Origin: Eudorina sp. 2006-703-Eu-15
Taxonomy: Eukaryota; Chlorophyta; Chlorophyceae; Chlamydomonadales; Volvocaceae
Direction: 5' to 3'
Length of the DNA stretch: 64,000 nucleotides
Assembly: GCA_003117195.1 (NCBI GenBank)
Contig: BDSI01000039.1
Span: 378,001 to 442,000, forward strand
Shown: piece after piece, positions 22,801-35,379 of the stretch
Numbering within the stretch: the stretch's first letter is position 1
Layout: each line of letters begins with the position of its first letter
Program-made: the position numbers and the translations under genes
Notes under the pieces: model-generated
What the model was told of the DNA's origin: nothing
Databases searched by the model: none
Seen by the model: the letters and a program-made list of their open reading frames with translations, nothing else

Positions 22801-24664
22801 GGAATGCGGCAGAGCTTACAGGCCGTCCACGGGATTCCGATCCCTGCTGCTCCCTCCCTGTCGCCTGCCACCTGCCCCCTCCCCCCTCCCCCGTCCCACC
22901 CACCCGCCCCAGGAGCTGGCAACCGCCGTGGTGCGGGGCATGCACAACCGCCGCGAGGAGGGGCCGCATCATCGCGGCACCTCCAAGATGCGGGACGTCA
23001 CGGTGGCGTTGCACACCTGCGCGCTGTTCGCGCACCGCCACCCCGCGGTTTCGGAGCTGTTCGCCGCCGCAGCGGACGACCTGGAGCGCCGCCTGCCGGG
23101 CCTTACGGTGGTCACGCTGGCGCGCATCGCCTGGTCGTACGCGGTGGCTGGCGACTGCGGGCTGCTGCCGACCGGGGCGCAGGGCGAGAGGGTGCAGAGC
23201 TTCCTGCAGGTGCGCCGTTGGGGACGGGGGAAGGGGGGGTCGGGGATGGGGGGGTTGGGGGCAGGTGGATTGGGGATGGGGGGGTATTGGGGCAGGGGGA
23301 CTGATCCTCAAAACCAGGGAGGGTGGACCTGGCTTGGACGGGAGGCGAACGGCGCTGCTGAGACGGCGCTCTGGCTCGGCTCGAATCCCTTTCTCTCAGA
23401 AACGTGCTCGCGGCCGGGCGCTGGCTGCCTCGCGGGATCCCCTCCCCCTCCTCGTTCTTCGGGTTTATTTCTTTTTTAAGTTTAACCCCTCCCCGGCTGG
23501 CTCGCCCCCCTCAGGACCTGAGTGAGCTGCTCCAGGCCCGGGTCGGCGAGGTGGCCGCCTCCAGCTCCGACCCCCTGGTGTCCGGGCAGCTGCGCTTCGC
23601 CCTCCAGATCTGGAGCGCCACCCAGCCCAGCCTGGCGCCCAGGCAGCTGCTAGAGGCCGTCCACCTGTGGAAGCACGGCGGCCGGAAGCCGCGTCGGGAG
23701 ACGCACACGCAGACGCACGCGCAGGCGCACACGCAGACGCAACCCCAGGAGGACGCAACGTCCGAGCAACGTGGTGGGAGAGCTGGCCGCCGCCGCCGCA
23801 GCAGCAGCAGCAGCAGCGGGGGCGGCGGGGGCGGCGGTGACGCGAACGACGGGGGCGGTGGAGAGGGGCGGCGGAGACCGCGGGTCAGTGAGCTGCAGAG
23901 GGACGTGTACTGGCAGCTGCGGCAGCTGGGCTACGACGCCAGGATGGAGGAGCGGGTAGGCGGTCCGGCGGGTGGGGGGGGGGTTCGCTTTTGCGGTCTC
24001 GCTGTATTTTTTTGACAAGTAGGGGCGGCGAGGGCAGGAGAGGGGGATGGGAGCCTCTGGGTGTGGTCGGACCTGCTCGCGGCCCGCCGTACTGAGCGTT
24101 CGCAGCTTTGCTCCTCTGCTCACACAACCACCGCTGTCCACGTTGCGTCCCGGCAACCCCCTCGTGCTCAAGTTGGACACATGGGACCCCTGCACACCTC
24201 TCTCTCCCTCGAGATTTCCTTCAGCAACCCCCCTCCCCCACTCCCCGTGTCCTGCTGTACGGATCACGTGTGGCGGTTTGTGTACGGTAACGTTTGTGTG
24301 TTTAACAAGAAGCCCACGTGTGTGTGTTTAGAATTGCAACCCGCCACGTGTGTGTGTGTGTGTGTGTGTGTGTTTGTGTGTGCAGGTGGGTTACTGGACT
24401 GTGGACATTCTGTTCCGGGTGGGGAGGCGCAGTGTGGCGGTGGAGGTGGACGGCCCCGCGCACTTCACCACCTGCGGCCGCCACACCCTTCTGGGCCCCT
24501 CCCTGGCGCGTAACGCCTGCCTCCGCGCGCTGGGGCTGGCGGTGCTGACCGTCCCCTTCACCGACTACGAGAGCTGGCCGACCGCGCAGCGGGGCGAGAA
24601 ATTGCGGCACCTGGTGGAGGAGGCGGTGCGCGCGCCGCCGCCGCCGCTTCCGCCGCCGCGGTGA
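19820..24664 (+). CDS. RAP-domain organellar RNA-binding protein
   Basis: About 926 residues. Exons: 19820-20920, 21273-21676, 22019-22118, 22394-22552, 22913-23209, 23515-23955 and 24386-24664; phases agree throughout. The last exon is a complete RAP domain, the PD-(D/E)XK-like fold of chloroplast and mitochondrial RNA-processing factors: WTVDILFRVGRRSVAVEVDG, then GPAHF, LARNACLRALGLAVLTVPF and the terminal YESW. The middle consists of helical OPR-like segments such as MRDVTVALHTCALFAHRHP and LTVVTLARIAWSYAVAGDC. The first 270 residues are disordered and include three 17-residue repeats. A poly-Ala tract follows in exon 2, and a Thr-Gln-His and Ser/Gly linker in exon 6. The first ATG in the open frame is at 19820; an upstream exon supplying a transit peptide is possible. 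RAP/OPR proteins act on specific organellar transcripts; the target is unknown. Confidence 0.85.
20135..20287 (+). repeat. Three 51-bp coding repeats
   Basis: Three tandem copies encode 17-residue units of the form HHVESPNAPGKQTARGL in the disordered N-terminus of the RAP protein. They are nearly identical at DNA level, so the expansion is recent. Confidence 0.92.
22586..22650 (+). repeat. Tandem CTCACCG(T)GTCAAAC repeat in RAP-gene intron
   Basis: Three units of the type CTCACCGTGGTCAAACCT (TAG variant) follow the donor of exon 4 within intron 22553-22912. Confidence 0.8.
22722..22770 (+). repeat. Dispersed 45-nt element, copy 3 (diverged)
   Basis: Reads GGGACTTGGTAGATATGTTT then GGTGCTGCTGCC. 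It is the most diverged copy and lies mid-intron, 170 nt after exon 4 of the RAP gene. Confidence 0.6.
24343..24382 (+). repeat. (GT)n tract at the last acceptor of the RAP gene
   Basis: A GT dinucleotide run with one TTTG break directly precedes the acceptor TGCAG at 24385, in place of a normal pyrimidine tract. Just upstream are two copies of the short TGTGTTTA(G/A)A dispersed sequence (24296-24312 and 24325-24345). Confidence 0.85.
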
Positions 24665-24920
24665 TGATCGCAGGGAGCTACGGCAGAGAGCGCGCTGGCA
24701 CCGTTTCTCTCGGCACTGGGACGGGTGGTGGTGGTGGTGGTGCGGTGGTACGGACCCGAAGACGGTGGGACTTGATTGGTGGGCGTGGAGGAGGATGAAT
24801 GGATGATGGAGGAATCCCCGACGCGAGGGGGGAGGGGGGACCCCGTCGCGATCCTGCAGTGTGTGTCTGCTGGCACGGTGGCTGGCTTCGGGTGTCACCA
24901 CTGACCCGCGGGTCCCCTAC

Positions 24921-24925
24921 TGTAA
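24921..24925 (+). terminator. Poly(A) signal TGTAA for the RAP gene
   Basis: TGTAA about 257 nt downstream of the RAP-gene stop on the same strand. Confidence 0.55.
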
Positions 24926-25146
24926 CAGTAATTCCTTCATTGATGTCGGGGGCTGCGCCCTGTGGCTGCTCCCTTTCCGTTGGACAGCTGCACGTACCGC
25001 TTCCAGACGTGGAACAAAGTACGACAACAGGGCCACCACCTTTCCTCGGGCCGGTGTGGCCCCCACCACCCGCTGTGCACCGCCGAATCCGCAGTGTGCC
25101 GCTGCGGGGCGTCCCTGCCGTCGACTGTGAGGGAGGAGGGGTCCCC

Positions 25147-25204
25147 GGGGGATACAGGAAATTGGTGGACACACTCAAACTGCGCTGCTGCCTGCTGCCA
25201 GAGA
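25147..25204 (+). repeat. Dispersed 45-nt element, copy 4
   Basis: Contains GGATACAGGAAATTGGTGGA then CAAACTGCGCTGCTGCC and a short extension CTGCTGCCAGAGC. This is the only well-conserved copy outside both a gene intron and the retroelement-related segment. Confidence 0.8.
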
Positions 25205-25604
25205 GCAAAGGTCCGGAGAAGGATCTAGTGTACCCGGGAGGGATCTTCAGCGATCGAGAGGAGGAGTCCAGGGGGGTTGATCGGCCGTGGTGGTCAGTCA
25301 GCCCGCAAGCCGACCCGGTGGACGCCCGCAAGCAGTGTTTGGGGCGCTAGGCAGTCCAGGGGGGTCCCGGTCCCCGGTGCTTCGGGGCTTGGGGGCTCTG
25401 TCCGTCATCCCACCGGTCTGCCGGACCCTCCCAGGACCTCACCAAGGTACGGCACCCCCTGACCCTGACCCTGACCCTGACCCCGACCGCGACCCTGACC
25501 CTAGACCCCACCTCTCCACCTCCCCCCCCGAGGGGGAGGAGGGACGACACCGCAGCGTCCCCAACCTAAGCGTGCAACAGGTTAACACTGATGGTGAACA
25601 CATG

Positions 25605-25843
25605 CTACGATGGGATGGCCACCGGTGCGCGGTACGGCGACAAGTTGCCGTACCGCCGTGGCAGATATCCGTACAGCTTTGTCCCGTACTTCTGCCGCCC
25701 GGGCCCCTCGACGCCGCCTGGTCCTGCGCCTTCTGCCATCTCCTGCTGCCCCTCCGCGGCACCGGAAGGCCCCCCTGGAGCTGCTACGTCACCGCCAAGC
25801 TGCCCCCCGCTCCCCCCCCTCACCACCGTCTCACGGAACCTTC

Positions 25844-25876
<33 letters not shown>

Positions 25877-28021
25877 ACCCATGCCCACCTGCCGCTACCC
25901 CCGTATCCTTCCCCGCCAAACTCTCAGCCACTCCATCAGAGACTCGCTGCCGCGTCGCCCAGGCCGCGGCCCCAGCCCGCAGCTCCCCTGCCTCCGCCGC
26001 CTGCCCGTCGGCACCCCCACCGCCGCTGCGACCCTCCTGCTCCTCCAGGCAGCTCCTCACGCGCTCCAACAGCTCCGCCCTCCAGGCGGCCGGCGGCCGC
26101 ACGTCCAGGACCACCAGCCCCCACATCAGACCGCTCAGCGCCGCAGCGTCAAAAGACCCCATCTGCCGCCCCGCCGCACCCAGGAACGCCTCCACCCACC
26201 GCCGCTGCGGCTCCACACCCAGCTTGGCCACCGCCACCAGCAGCTCAGACAGCAGCCGCGGCGTCAGCGAGCATGCGGCGGCGGCGGCGGCGGCGGTCGC
26301 GACCACCACCGGGGCCGCGGCCGCCGGCGGCGGCGCCGTGGGCTGCGGCGGCGAGGATGCCGATGCGCCTGGCGGCGCCGCCGCCGCGGCTGCTGCCGCC
26401 GCCGCCGCCGGTGCCGCCACGTTATCATCCATCGGCGGCGGCGGCGGAGGCGGCGGCGCGCAGGCCTGCAGCCTGACGAGCGTCTTGTCCATGAGGGGCT
26501 GCAGCCAGACTGGATCGGGCCGCACGTCCAGCTCCGCCAGGGCTGCCATAAGGCCCACCAGTCGGTCATCGGGCAGCAGCGGCAGCTTCGTGGCGCAGCC
26601 GTACAGGAGCCCCTCCAGGAGCGACCGATGGGATCGCTCCGATCGGCTGTCGCCGATGGCCGCCGCCGCCGCGGCGCGAGCCGCGGAGGTGGCGGCGGCG
26701 GCGTCCAGGCGATGGCGGCGCAGGGCGGCCAGCGCTGTGACGGCGTCCGCCACATCGGTGGGCGCCAGGACGTCGCTCTTGGACGCCAGGGCCGCTGGGC
26801 GCGAGGCGGGCGCATGGGCGGGCAGCGGGACGCGGTGTTGGATTTGGGTGTGCGGCGGTTGGGTGCGGCGGTTGGGTGCGGAACCGGTGGCGCTGTACGA
26901 GGCCCGGTCGGCGGGGAATGTGCCATGTCGGGGGCCTCTGTGTTCGTTGTGGGCCCCTGGTTCCTCTGTCTGCTTCGCCTTGAACCCCCCTTGGATTGAC
27001 CCAAACCAACCCGACCCCGACCCCGACCCCACACCGCTCACCGCACGACGCCTGCAGCCACCGGTCGTCCGGCCGCCAGCCCGTCCGCGCCACCGCCACC
27101 ATCATCCGCGCCACACCGGAGGCCGTGAACCTCGGCAGCTTCTCGGAGCACATCTGCAGACACCGCCGCATCCACGCCGCCGCCAGCGCCGCCAACTCCC
27201 GGTCCGTCCCGTCCGCGCCGTGGTCCCCGCGGCCGTGTCGTGGTGATGCGAAGAGCGTACGGCCCGGATCCAGCGCGGCCATGTCGTACAGCAGCTCGGG
27301 CAGGTCCCTGGGACTGACCTGCGGGAGGTGTTCGAGGCTGGACCGCAGGCACCGCTGCAGCCACCGCCGGTCCGGGGCCAGTTCGGCGGCGGCGACGAAG
27401 GCCAGCACGGGCGGCAGGTCCGCGGCGCGCAGCTGCGGCAGGCAGGAGGACGTCACCTGGTGGGGTAGGGTGGGGTGGGGTAGGTGGGGTAAGGTGCGGT
27501 AGGGTGGGGTAAGGCTGGGGTAAGGTGCGGTAGGGTAGGTCCCGCGGGTCACCCCGCCCCCTGTGGTCCCACGGGTCACCCGAACCCCCCCCCCCCTTGT
27601 GGTCCCACGGGTCACCCGACCCCAACCCCATTTGTGGTCCCACGGGTCACCCGGCCCCTCTGTGGCCCACGGGTCACGCACCTGCAAGAACTTACGCCTC
27701 CAGCGCATATCCACCCGCCAGCCCAGCCGCGTCATCGCCCAGGCCAGTCCCGACAGCTGGTGCGGCTGCATCGCCTCCAGCTGCCCCTGGAGCGCCGCCA
27801 GCAGCAGCCCCCGGCACCGCTCCCCGGGCTGGAACGCCACCTCCGCCGCCGCCCGGACCGCCCGCACAAGGTCCTCACAGCTCAGCTCGTCATCGCCGTG
27901 AGTATGAGTACGGTTACGGGTACGGCTGGTACGGACATCGCCAGGCAGGACGGCCGCCTCCCCGCTGTCGGTAGCGTCCGGCGCGCCGCCGCTGCCGCCC
28001 TCTGGGGCGACACCCGGACCC

Positions 28022-28083
<62 letters not shown>

Positions 28084-29139
28084 GCCGGCTTCGGACCCAG
28101 GCTGGAGTCGGGACCGGGTCTGGATCCGGGCCGGCCTCCGCCGGCCGCTGCCTCCGCCGCCGTCAGTGCTGGCGGCGCCCGCCTCCTGGCGTCGCTCGAG
28201 GCAGCCGCTGAGCGCCTCCTCGTACAGCGCCAGCCAGGGGGACGTGGGCCGCACCCCCAGCTGCACCAGCGCCCACAGCAGCTGGGCGAGCTGCGGCCCC
28301 GACAGGTACGGCAGCCCCGGCTGCAGACAGCTCATACAGGCGCCCAGCCAGGCGTCCCCCGGCCGCACATTGAATGACGCCAGGGAGGCCACCACGGCTG
28401 CCAGCTCCGCGCTCGTCAGCCGCGACAGCCCGACTGCAGCCGGGGTGCTGGCCGGCGACGAAGGCGGGTCTGTGGGCCCGGCGACTGGTCCCGCGGGGTC
28501 CAGAGCTGGCTGAAGAGGATGAGGAGGGGTGGCCGTGGCCGGGGGGCCGCCGGCCGCCGAGGCGGCGGTCGCGGAGCCGGACGGCGCGGCACCGCTGCCG
28601 GATGAGCCGGCCGCCGACGCTGGCCGCCGCACGAGCGAGTCTGCTAGCCGCCGTAGCACCTCCGGATTGGCGCTGCGGAGGCCGGACATGGAGTTGATGA
28701 CGGCGGCTACCTGGCGCGGCTGCAGCGCGGCCAGGTGGGCGTCCAGGAGCGTGTACGCCGCCTGCAGGGAGTCCGCCAGCAGCGCGGCATCCAGGGGCCC
28801 CTGCGGGCTGCTGCGCCACCTCTCGGATATGTTGACGAAGGCCGCGACGGCATCAAAGGGGCGCGTGCCGGCTTGACTGACAGTCGCCATGCGGACGCGA
28901 GTCGCCTCCTCGAGAAGCAGCCCGTGGATGGAGGCAAGATCGCAGCATTTTGAGAGTCTATCGGCCAGCGTTTGCCTGGTGGCGCTGATTGTTGCAGCGG
29001 ACGCATGACTAGCGATGGAGGCGCTCGCAATTTGAGGTCGCAGAGTAGCTAAGCTGTGGCGCTGCTTTAAATAAGCACGTTGATGGAATTGGCATAACCT
29101 ATCCGCATGCCTAGCAGACAGCAAATAACTTGCCCGCAT
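25605..29139 (-). CDS. OPR-type (octotricopeptide) organellar protein
   Basis: About 1020 residues. Exons on the minus strand: 29139-27682, 27456-27042 and 26794-25605; phases 0 and 1 agree. Several degenerate OPR-like helical repeats are visible, for example LSGPQLAQLLWALVQLGVRP, HQLSGLAWAMTRLGWRVD, VARMMVAVARTGWRPDDRWL, LLSELLVAVAKLGVEPQRRW and LSGLMWGLVVLDVRPPAAW. Each has the pattern of two helices ending in a G-x-x-P/W turn that is characteristic of OPR proteins, RNA-binding factors for plastid or mitochondrial mRNA expression. The N-terminus (MRASYLLSARHADRLCQF, then HQRAYLKQRHS) is rich in Arg and Ser and poor in acids, as in organelle presequences. Low-complexity inserts include a ~19-residue Gln tract, a Pro run and long Ala tracts. 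No RAP domain follows, unlike its convergent neighbour. Confidence 0.75.
27540..27680. repeat. Minisatellite GGTCCCACGGGTCACCC in OPR intron
   Basis: Five to six imperfect units of CCACGGGTCACC spaced by C-rich linkers, ending against the donor of OPR exon 1. A second GT/GGGGTA-rich run (27460-27540) fills the rest of the intron 27457-27681. Confidence 0.85.
28024..28080 (-). repeat. CAG run encoding poly-Gln
   Basis: About 19 uninterrupted CAG codons on the minus strand in exon 1 of the OPR gene. A pure triplet run of this length is expected to vary between strains. Confidence 0.95.
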
Positions 29140-32100
29140 TTTATTGGCTCACTCCGCCTGGAATGAATTGTCCCCGTGAACTGTCCGATAACTGCCAGAG
29201 CTTATTATGCATTTATGCTGTCACTTACGTCCTGCAGCTCTGTCACTGGACATGTCCAAAACACGACTTGCTATCTTGGCAACCAACAACCGGTCTCTGC
29301 TATCCGTACTTGGATGAGCTGTTAGACCTGTTAGCCTGTTACACATGTTGCCCTCTCGCCCAGCTTTCGGGCTCACATGCCTGCCCTCAAGGCCGCGATT
29401 AACCGCTCAGCGGCAGCTGGCCGTGCTGCATCTGCTGCTACCGATTTCCTGACTGATGTACATGATGTATTTGCCGCTCATTTAACCCATGGTTCCGTTG
29501 CGCGTCCCCTCAAGAACGGCCCACGTCACCGGCCGTTGCAGTCAATCGGCAACCACGAATGAATCAGCTCCTCCGCCACCCCGCCCCCACCTGGGCCCGT
29601 AAACCCCCTTAGACGGAAGCACGGCGCACCCCCCTCATCCTTTCCCTCACACACAGGAAACGTGCCCGATATGCCGCCACGCGATCTCGCCAACGAGCAT
29701 TTCGCTGCGATGCTCACTCTGTGATTGACCTCTTTGAGGCAGACCTTGAGACGCTCACTCGATTTCCGTCTAGCTTCGACTTCCTTACTACCGTATTGTT
29801 ACATGGCGATTACAATTGAAAAGCGTGGCGCTTCTTAGGTTGCTTGCCATCGTTGTTTAGTAAAGCAGCAAGAGCTGCCAGGGAAAGTCTCTAAACACCT
29901 AGACCCATTATGGGACAAGTACTCGCTGTAGGACAGCACAGCACAGCACAGCACAGCGCGAGAAAATTTGTGTGGCCGGCTCGGACGGCCCCTGCAGTCT
30001 GTCCCAGGCTCCGGACCGGTTATCCACACCACACTTCATGGACCGCATTATGGATGGCCCGACACCTCGCCTCTTGGCACGTCCTCAGGTCCACATCCCT
30101 TGCCACCTCCACAGGCCCTCCGGTCACACACCGAAGACGGCAGGAAATGAACCCCGGCCGATCGACCCCGCACCCACTTTCAGTATGGACCCCGCCAGAT
30201 GGGCAACACTCCTCTGGGAGTGGGGCCAAAATACCAGAACCCAGAAGCCGCCACGGCAGCTCGTGGGACCACCGTGTCCGGCGTTCACAGCGTTTAGGAG
30301 CAAAGCCGGCGTGTACACCCAACCAGCAACTGGAGCTCGTCCGGAAAATCGCAGCGCTTAGGGCGCCTCATGCGGCAGTGTTGCCCGTGCTTCCTGAAAC
30401 GAACAGGTCAGTGAATGCCGCCGCGCAATCAAGAGCTCTGTGCGCCTGCAGGGCCCTGAGCTGCCTGACTCTTGGACAGCTCGCAAGGGGCAGCCAGGAA
30501 CGGCACAGCACAACCGACCAACGCGGAGAACGCGGGCCCTGATTCAATCAACTGGAAACCAGCTTCAACCTTCCAACCGCGACAACAACTGGGAATTCTG
30601 ACTAACTACCAACAAACAAGCAATCCTCAATCTTCTTGACGCAGGACCCTGCAGCCATACCCAACACTCTCTGGCCACAGACAACGTGCAGCCGGCCAGT
30701 CAGGCAGAAACAACAAACAGGTCAACATCACGCAAGCCCAAACGAGCAGATAGGCCGGGGAGCTGGGCGCCTCCCCTCCCCTGCCTGCTCCAGGCGATCG
30801 GACATGCACGGCCGTCCTGCGAGTGGCCATTAGGTAGGCAGATAGATATTCAGTTTAGTTAGTTAGGTCTGCAACTGATATCGATATCTGACAACAGGGC
30901 ATGAGCTCCCGCTGCCGCCAATTCCGGTCAACAACCATACTTGCAATTTCAAAGCAGAGCTACACCGCGCCGGTGGACAGCCACACATAAGGGTACACGG
31001 GTCACCTCGCTGCACTAGGCACTACCCTGTCCACACAGTCGGTTGCGAATGCAGGACAGACAAATGGGTATTTGACCAAACCGCGAATCTCCTCGTGTCA
31101 ATCAAAAATCAGCCACTGCGCGGGTCCCTCAGCCACTCCCCTCCAGAGATATCCTCCACCTTCCCCTCCAATACTCCCGGCGCAGACACTGTGATGCAGC
31201 AGGTACTGTGATGCAGCAGACACTGTGGCACGATATGCCTTCGACACGGCGAGAGCTACCCTTCTGGGCTGCACGCCCCTGAGTTAGTAATGCACCAGCA
31301 ACTAACTACTACAATGGTATTCGCCGCGCACTACTGATGGGAGGAGTGTCTGTCTAACAACTGGAATGCGTGCTGTCAGCTGCCAGTCGCCTGAGGCCGC
31401 CCCCTCACCCCGCGGGGTGACAGACCCACGGGGCGACAAACCCACGGGCGGACGCGGACGCACAGGCGCGGTGCGGGTGCGAGCAATCACGCGTGACCGG
31501 GGGGCCCGGTGCCCACCATATACGGCCAGCAGCACCCGTTTAGTGTCGCTGGCCCGCGGAAGGAAAACAGCGACGCAAGCGACCAGCGAAAGCTCGCGCG
31601 GTGATCACGCCACGGTGATCAGGCCACGCCACGCCGCACGCCCGCCCGCTCGTTTTAGCGCATGGCCGCGAGCAAATTGACCAAGGACCGACCCTGTGCG
31701 AGCTTCAGGGCTCCCTGGATCAGGATACGCGGATGTGTGTGTATCCTGATCTGGGCCGGGGCCTGCTGGTGTGTGTGCCGCGTACGCTGCGAACTGAAAT
31801 CGCCGATCGCCACCGACGTGGTCGCCCCAACCCTGCCCACAGTTTGGAAAACCCAGCGTTCACCGACACCGCATCGTTTGACCGCGACGGGCCGACGGGC
31901 CACTGGCGGACTGCCAGGTGACGGGAAAATGTCAACCGTGCCAACCTGCGAACTACCACGACGAATACCGCGCACACAAATAAACAACTGCAACTATGGA
32001 CGCACCAGCACCTCGCAACGAAGCGCACATGCATGTGGCACGAAATGACAGCGAATCAATTAATTGGGTTTCTTGATTGATTTTTATGCATATCAGGTCA

Positions 32101-32213
32101 CGCCCATCCTTCCATCCTTCCTTCCTTGCTTTTGACTCACATTCGGGGCGCGGACATTGTGGCGCCATCGCCCCATAGACATTCAGTGCAGCCCTCTCCC
32201 ATCTGAACACCGT
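29140..32213. other. Intergenic stretch, no gene recognised
   Basis: About 3 kb with only short, unremarkable open frames. It contains a few small direct repeats (for example ACTGTGATGCAGCAG at about 31187-31221). It must hold the promoter of the OPR gene near 29140-29500 and the 3' UTR of the gene at 32214-34549. Confidence 0.45.
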
Positions 32214-34549
32214 TCAGAGCTGTGTGAACACCAGCTCCCGCGCCGTGGTGCTCCTCGCCCATGGCGACCTCCCGATGGGCGACGGTGGGCCCATCATCGA
32301 GTTGCTCCCCGTCCTCAGCGGACCGCCGTCCGCGTTGTACGGTGCCCGCGATCCCGCCGCCGGCCGCCTCCGTGCAGCCGACGCCACCCCGCGGCCGGGC
32401 AGGTCGCCGCTGCCGCTGCTGCTGCTGCTGCCGGACGCGGCTGACGTGCCCTCCAGAGACTTGTTGCTGCTGCCGCCAACAGCAGCACCAGCAGCACCCG
32501 CACCACCACCGCCGCCGACTGCACCCGCCCCCGCCGTCTTGGACTCCGCCTGACCCAACCGCGGGAGCCTCAAGGTGCTGCCGCTGCTGCTAACGACGTG
32601 CCCCATCGGCGGTGCCACGAACCCCGGAGCCCGGCGCGCACCTTCGGCATCACCCTCAGCCCCCGGGAAGTACGGCGCGTCCGTCCCATGCCCCGGCTGC
32701 CCGTCCAGAGACTGGGACTTTGTTCGCTGACCCGGCAGCTTGCCGCGCCCGGAGGAGTTGCCGCCGGAGCTCGCACGGTGCGGTCGCCGCGTGGAAGCCC
32801 TGGCGGATCGCCGCTGCTGCTGCAGCACTGCGGACGGACCCCTCGGCTCCACGAGCTCGCTGCCGGAGGACAGCCACCTTTGCGGCTGCCGCGCCTGCCG
32901 TTGCGGCTCCTGGTCGCGTGACACTGCAGCAGCTGTAGCTGCCGCTGCAACACCCAACGAAGCAGCAGCAGCAGCAGCAGCAGGAGCGGCATCAGCTGCG
33001 GGAACGACTGCGGCTGTTGACAGCTTCTCCAACTGGGTTGAGCTGTAAGAGGGCTGTTGCGACAGCGAGGAATGGATGCTGGTGGGCTCCCTTGTGCCGG
33101 CACCGGTGGGCGAGTTGGACCGGCTGCCGACTGGCGATACCGCTGCGGCGGAACCCAGAGGACGGCCCGTCTGTTGCTGCTGCTGCTGGGCATGCGCTTG
33201 GGGCGATGGGTCGCGACCGCTGGATTCCTTTACAGTGTGCTGCTTGTGGATGCGGGAATGGTTGCGAGCGCGGTCGAACCGCGAATGCGGGGCCAGCTTC
33301 TTCTGGCTCTGGGAGCTCCGCAATTGCTCGGAAACGCCCTCCTTCTCCTCGGCCTGCAATGGTGCAAGGTGATCAGATCGTAAGACCAGCCCTGACGGGG
33401 ACCGGAGGGACCGAACTGTCGCTTGAAGCCCCGTGCTCATACACCCGCTGACTGTTCGATGCTCAATCTCAAAGCTGCATTCGCCCATGACAACATCCAA
33501 CTTTCAGGTGTGCCGAACTAAAGCTGTGAGTGAGAGGTGCGAAGCTCCAGGATGCACCCACGCTGGGAACTCGAATCACGACGATGCAGGGGGACACACC
33601 CACATGGTTCGAAACAGGGAATGCATACCACGCTTTCAGGAATACAGATGCACTGACATCCATGTACAACGAAACCGGGCTGGCTCCACGCGTCGACTCC
33701 CAAGCACCCACTTTGGCTTGCGCGTACGTCTTGGTCAGCTTCGTGGATACTGCTGTAGAGCGCTGCAGTACGCTTTGAAGCAGGACATCCAGAGACGACG
33801 TCGACGCTGCGGGCACATCACCGCTGTTTGACCAGGTTGGTTGCAGAGTGCCACTACCCCGCGTGGGCGAGGGCTTGGTCCGCGGCGCAGTCACCAGCGG
33901 GAGGACCACCTGGCCAGAGGAGGTGTCTTGCCACGAAGCCCGGCTGCCCCGAGGCAAGAACGCCTGATTATCCAGAACGCCGAGCGGAGACACCGGGAGA
34001 GACTGGCCTGGAGGCATGGGTTCCAGCGACTGGGCATTTTCGGTCAAAGCCTGCAGGCTCGCCCGGTGGCGACGGATCTCCTCCGCCTGGGCATCCTTTC
34101 GCTGCCTGAACTCACGTAGAAACTGCATACAGCAAAACAAAATTGCAGGGGGGACAGCCGGCCATACGTAAGCCCGGCCATACATATTGCCCGCGTAGGT
34201 TCCTTAGGGGGTCATGCCAGATGAGTCGGGACACACCGGAATCCATTACGAAAGTCTCACATCAGCATATCAGCACAGTACTCATTCGGGTGTGATATTT
34301 GCAGCGGGACAGGCATCGAAGGAACAAGAAACGACGGAAAGGGACAAATTCCTCTGCAAGAAGTCTAGGTATTACCTTCGCTGTATGAGACCAACGATGC
34401 GCCAAGTAATCTTCATCAATTGAATCGCCCTCGGTGGAGGGACGAGGAATGTCGGCTTGCACAGCAGCGTAGCTAAGTGCCCGTGCTGTTAGACCCATTC
34501 CAAACGTTATACAGAAGCCGGCAGTCAGGGCAGAAGAAGCTCCCACATA
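32214..34549 (-). CDS. Unidentified protein with a membrane segment and disordered tail
   Basis: Three exons on the minus strand join in phase 0: 34549-34376, 34122-33712 and 33353-32214 (the 33712 donor is weak). The 5' exon with the start codon was not found, so the 574 residues visible are partial. The first exon encodes a hydrophobic span (SSALTAGFCITFGMGLTARA) followed by DIPRPSTEGDSIDEDYLAHRW. The second starts with a charged helix FLREFRQRKDAQAEEIRRHR. The last 380 residues are low complexity with Gln, Ser, Ala and Gly runs, and end GRSPWARSTTARELVFTQL. No domain is recognised. It may be an organellar or ER membrane protein; that is a guess from the single span. Confidence 0.5.
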
Positions 34550-35379
34550 CTAGCAAAGCAGTCCCAGCCGATGTCGTTTCTGCGTGGGCCTCAGCCTTGC
34601 AATCGTCAGCTCATCTGGCTGATGGCAATTAATCATTATGGACTTCACGAAAATTTTTAGCTCTCGCAATGAACAAACGTCAGCCTGCTGTAATTTGTTC
34701 AAATGGCGTGTCGTGAATGCGGGGCACGGAAGAATGCACTAAGAAGTCATCGTTTACCAATTTTTTTATGATGTCACAAGGTTGTTGGTTGTAGTAAGTC
34801 ACGTTGCAAGGTTAGCGATCCTGGGCCTTACGATAACGCGGACTTCCTCTCAGAACTTTTCTCTGCATAACCATAATACGTGATACAACTCGGTTGCAAT
34901 CTTCCTGTGCGCCTGATGTACACATACATGTTGCGAAGCTCGCGTTCGAAGCTAGCTGGCTGGATGTCCTACCCGGCGGTGTCTACCTAGTGCCGCTGTC
35001 ACAAATCTCACTAGTGAGCCCGTACAGTTCGTGACTTTATTTAAAGACTCGACAGAAGGGTGCTTTCATCGAATGGTTGGCTAATTTAAGCCCTTTCAAA
35101 GCACTTGAGTGATTTCGATAGAAGAAATTCTGTCGGTTGCGTCTGGTCGCGTTCGGGCCGAACGCATGCGTTGTGAGCCGCCAGCTCTTATCGGGCTTGG
35201 CAATGCTGTGCTCCTAATTCGATTAGCGTCTTAGCCACCGTTCAGGAACCCACAATGGGCAAGTCACCGTCGACAAGTCCCGCGGGACTGTCCGCCGGAT
35301 CCCGCGGGATCCCGCCGGATCCATGTACGTGCTGTAAAGCTGCGAGGCTCGTGATTGCCTATGCAAGTGTACATTCCCT

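Larger units (their letters stand above)
24665..25604. other. Convergent intergenic region between the RAP and OPR genes
   Basis: Holds the 3' ends of both flanking genes. A TGTAA for the RAP gene lies at 24921; no TGTAA on the minus strand was found for the OPR gene. It contains one dispersed 45-nt element and an imperfect CCTGAC hexamer run at about 25458-25503. Open frames here are not convincing. Confidence 0.5.

Noticed and set aside
25287..26999. A 570-codon open frame on the plus strand
   Set aside because: It is antisense to the third OPR exon and consists of Pro/Ala/Arg-rich shadow sequence produced by the high GC content; no family pattern.
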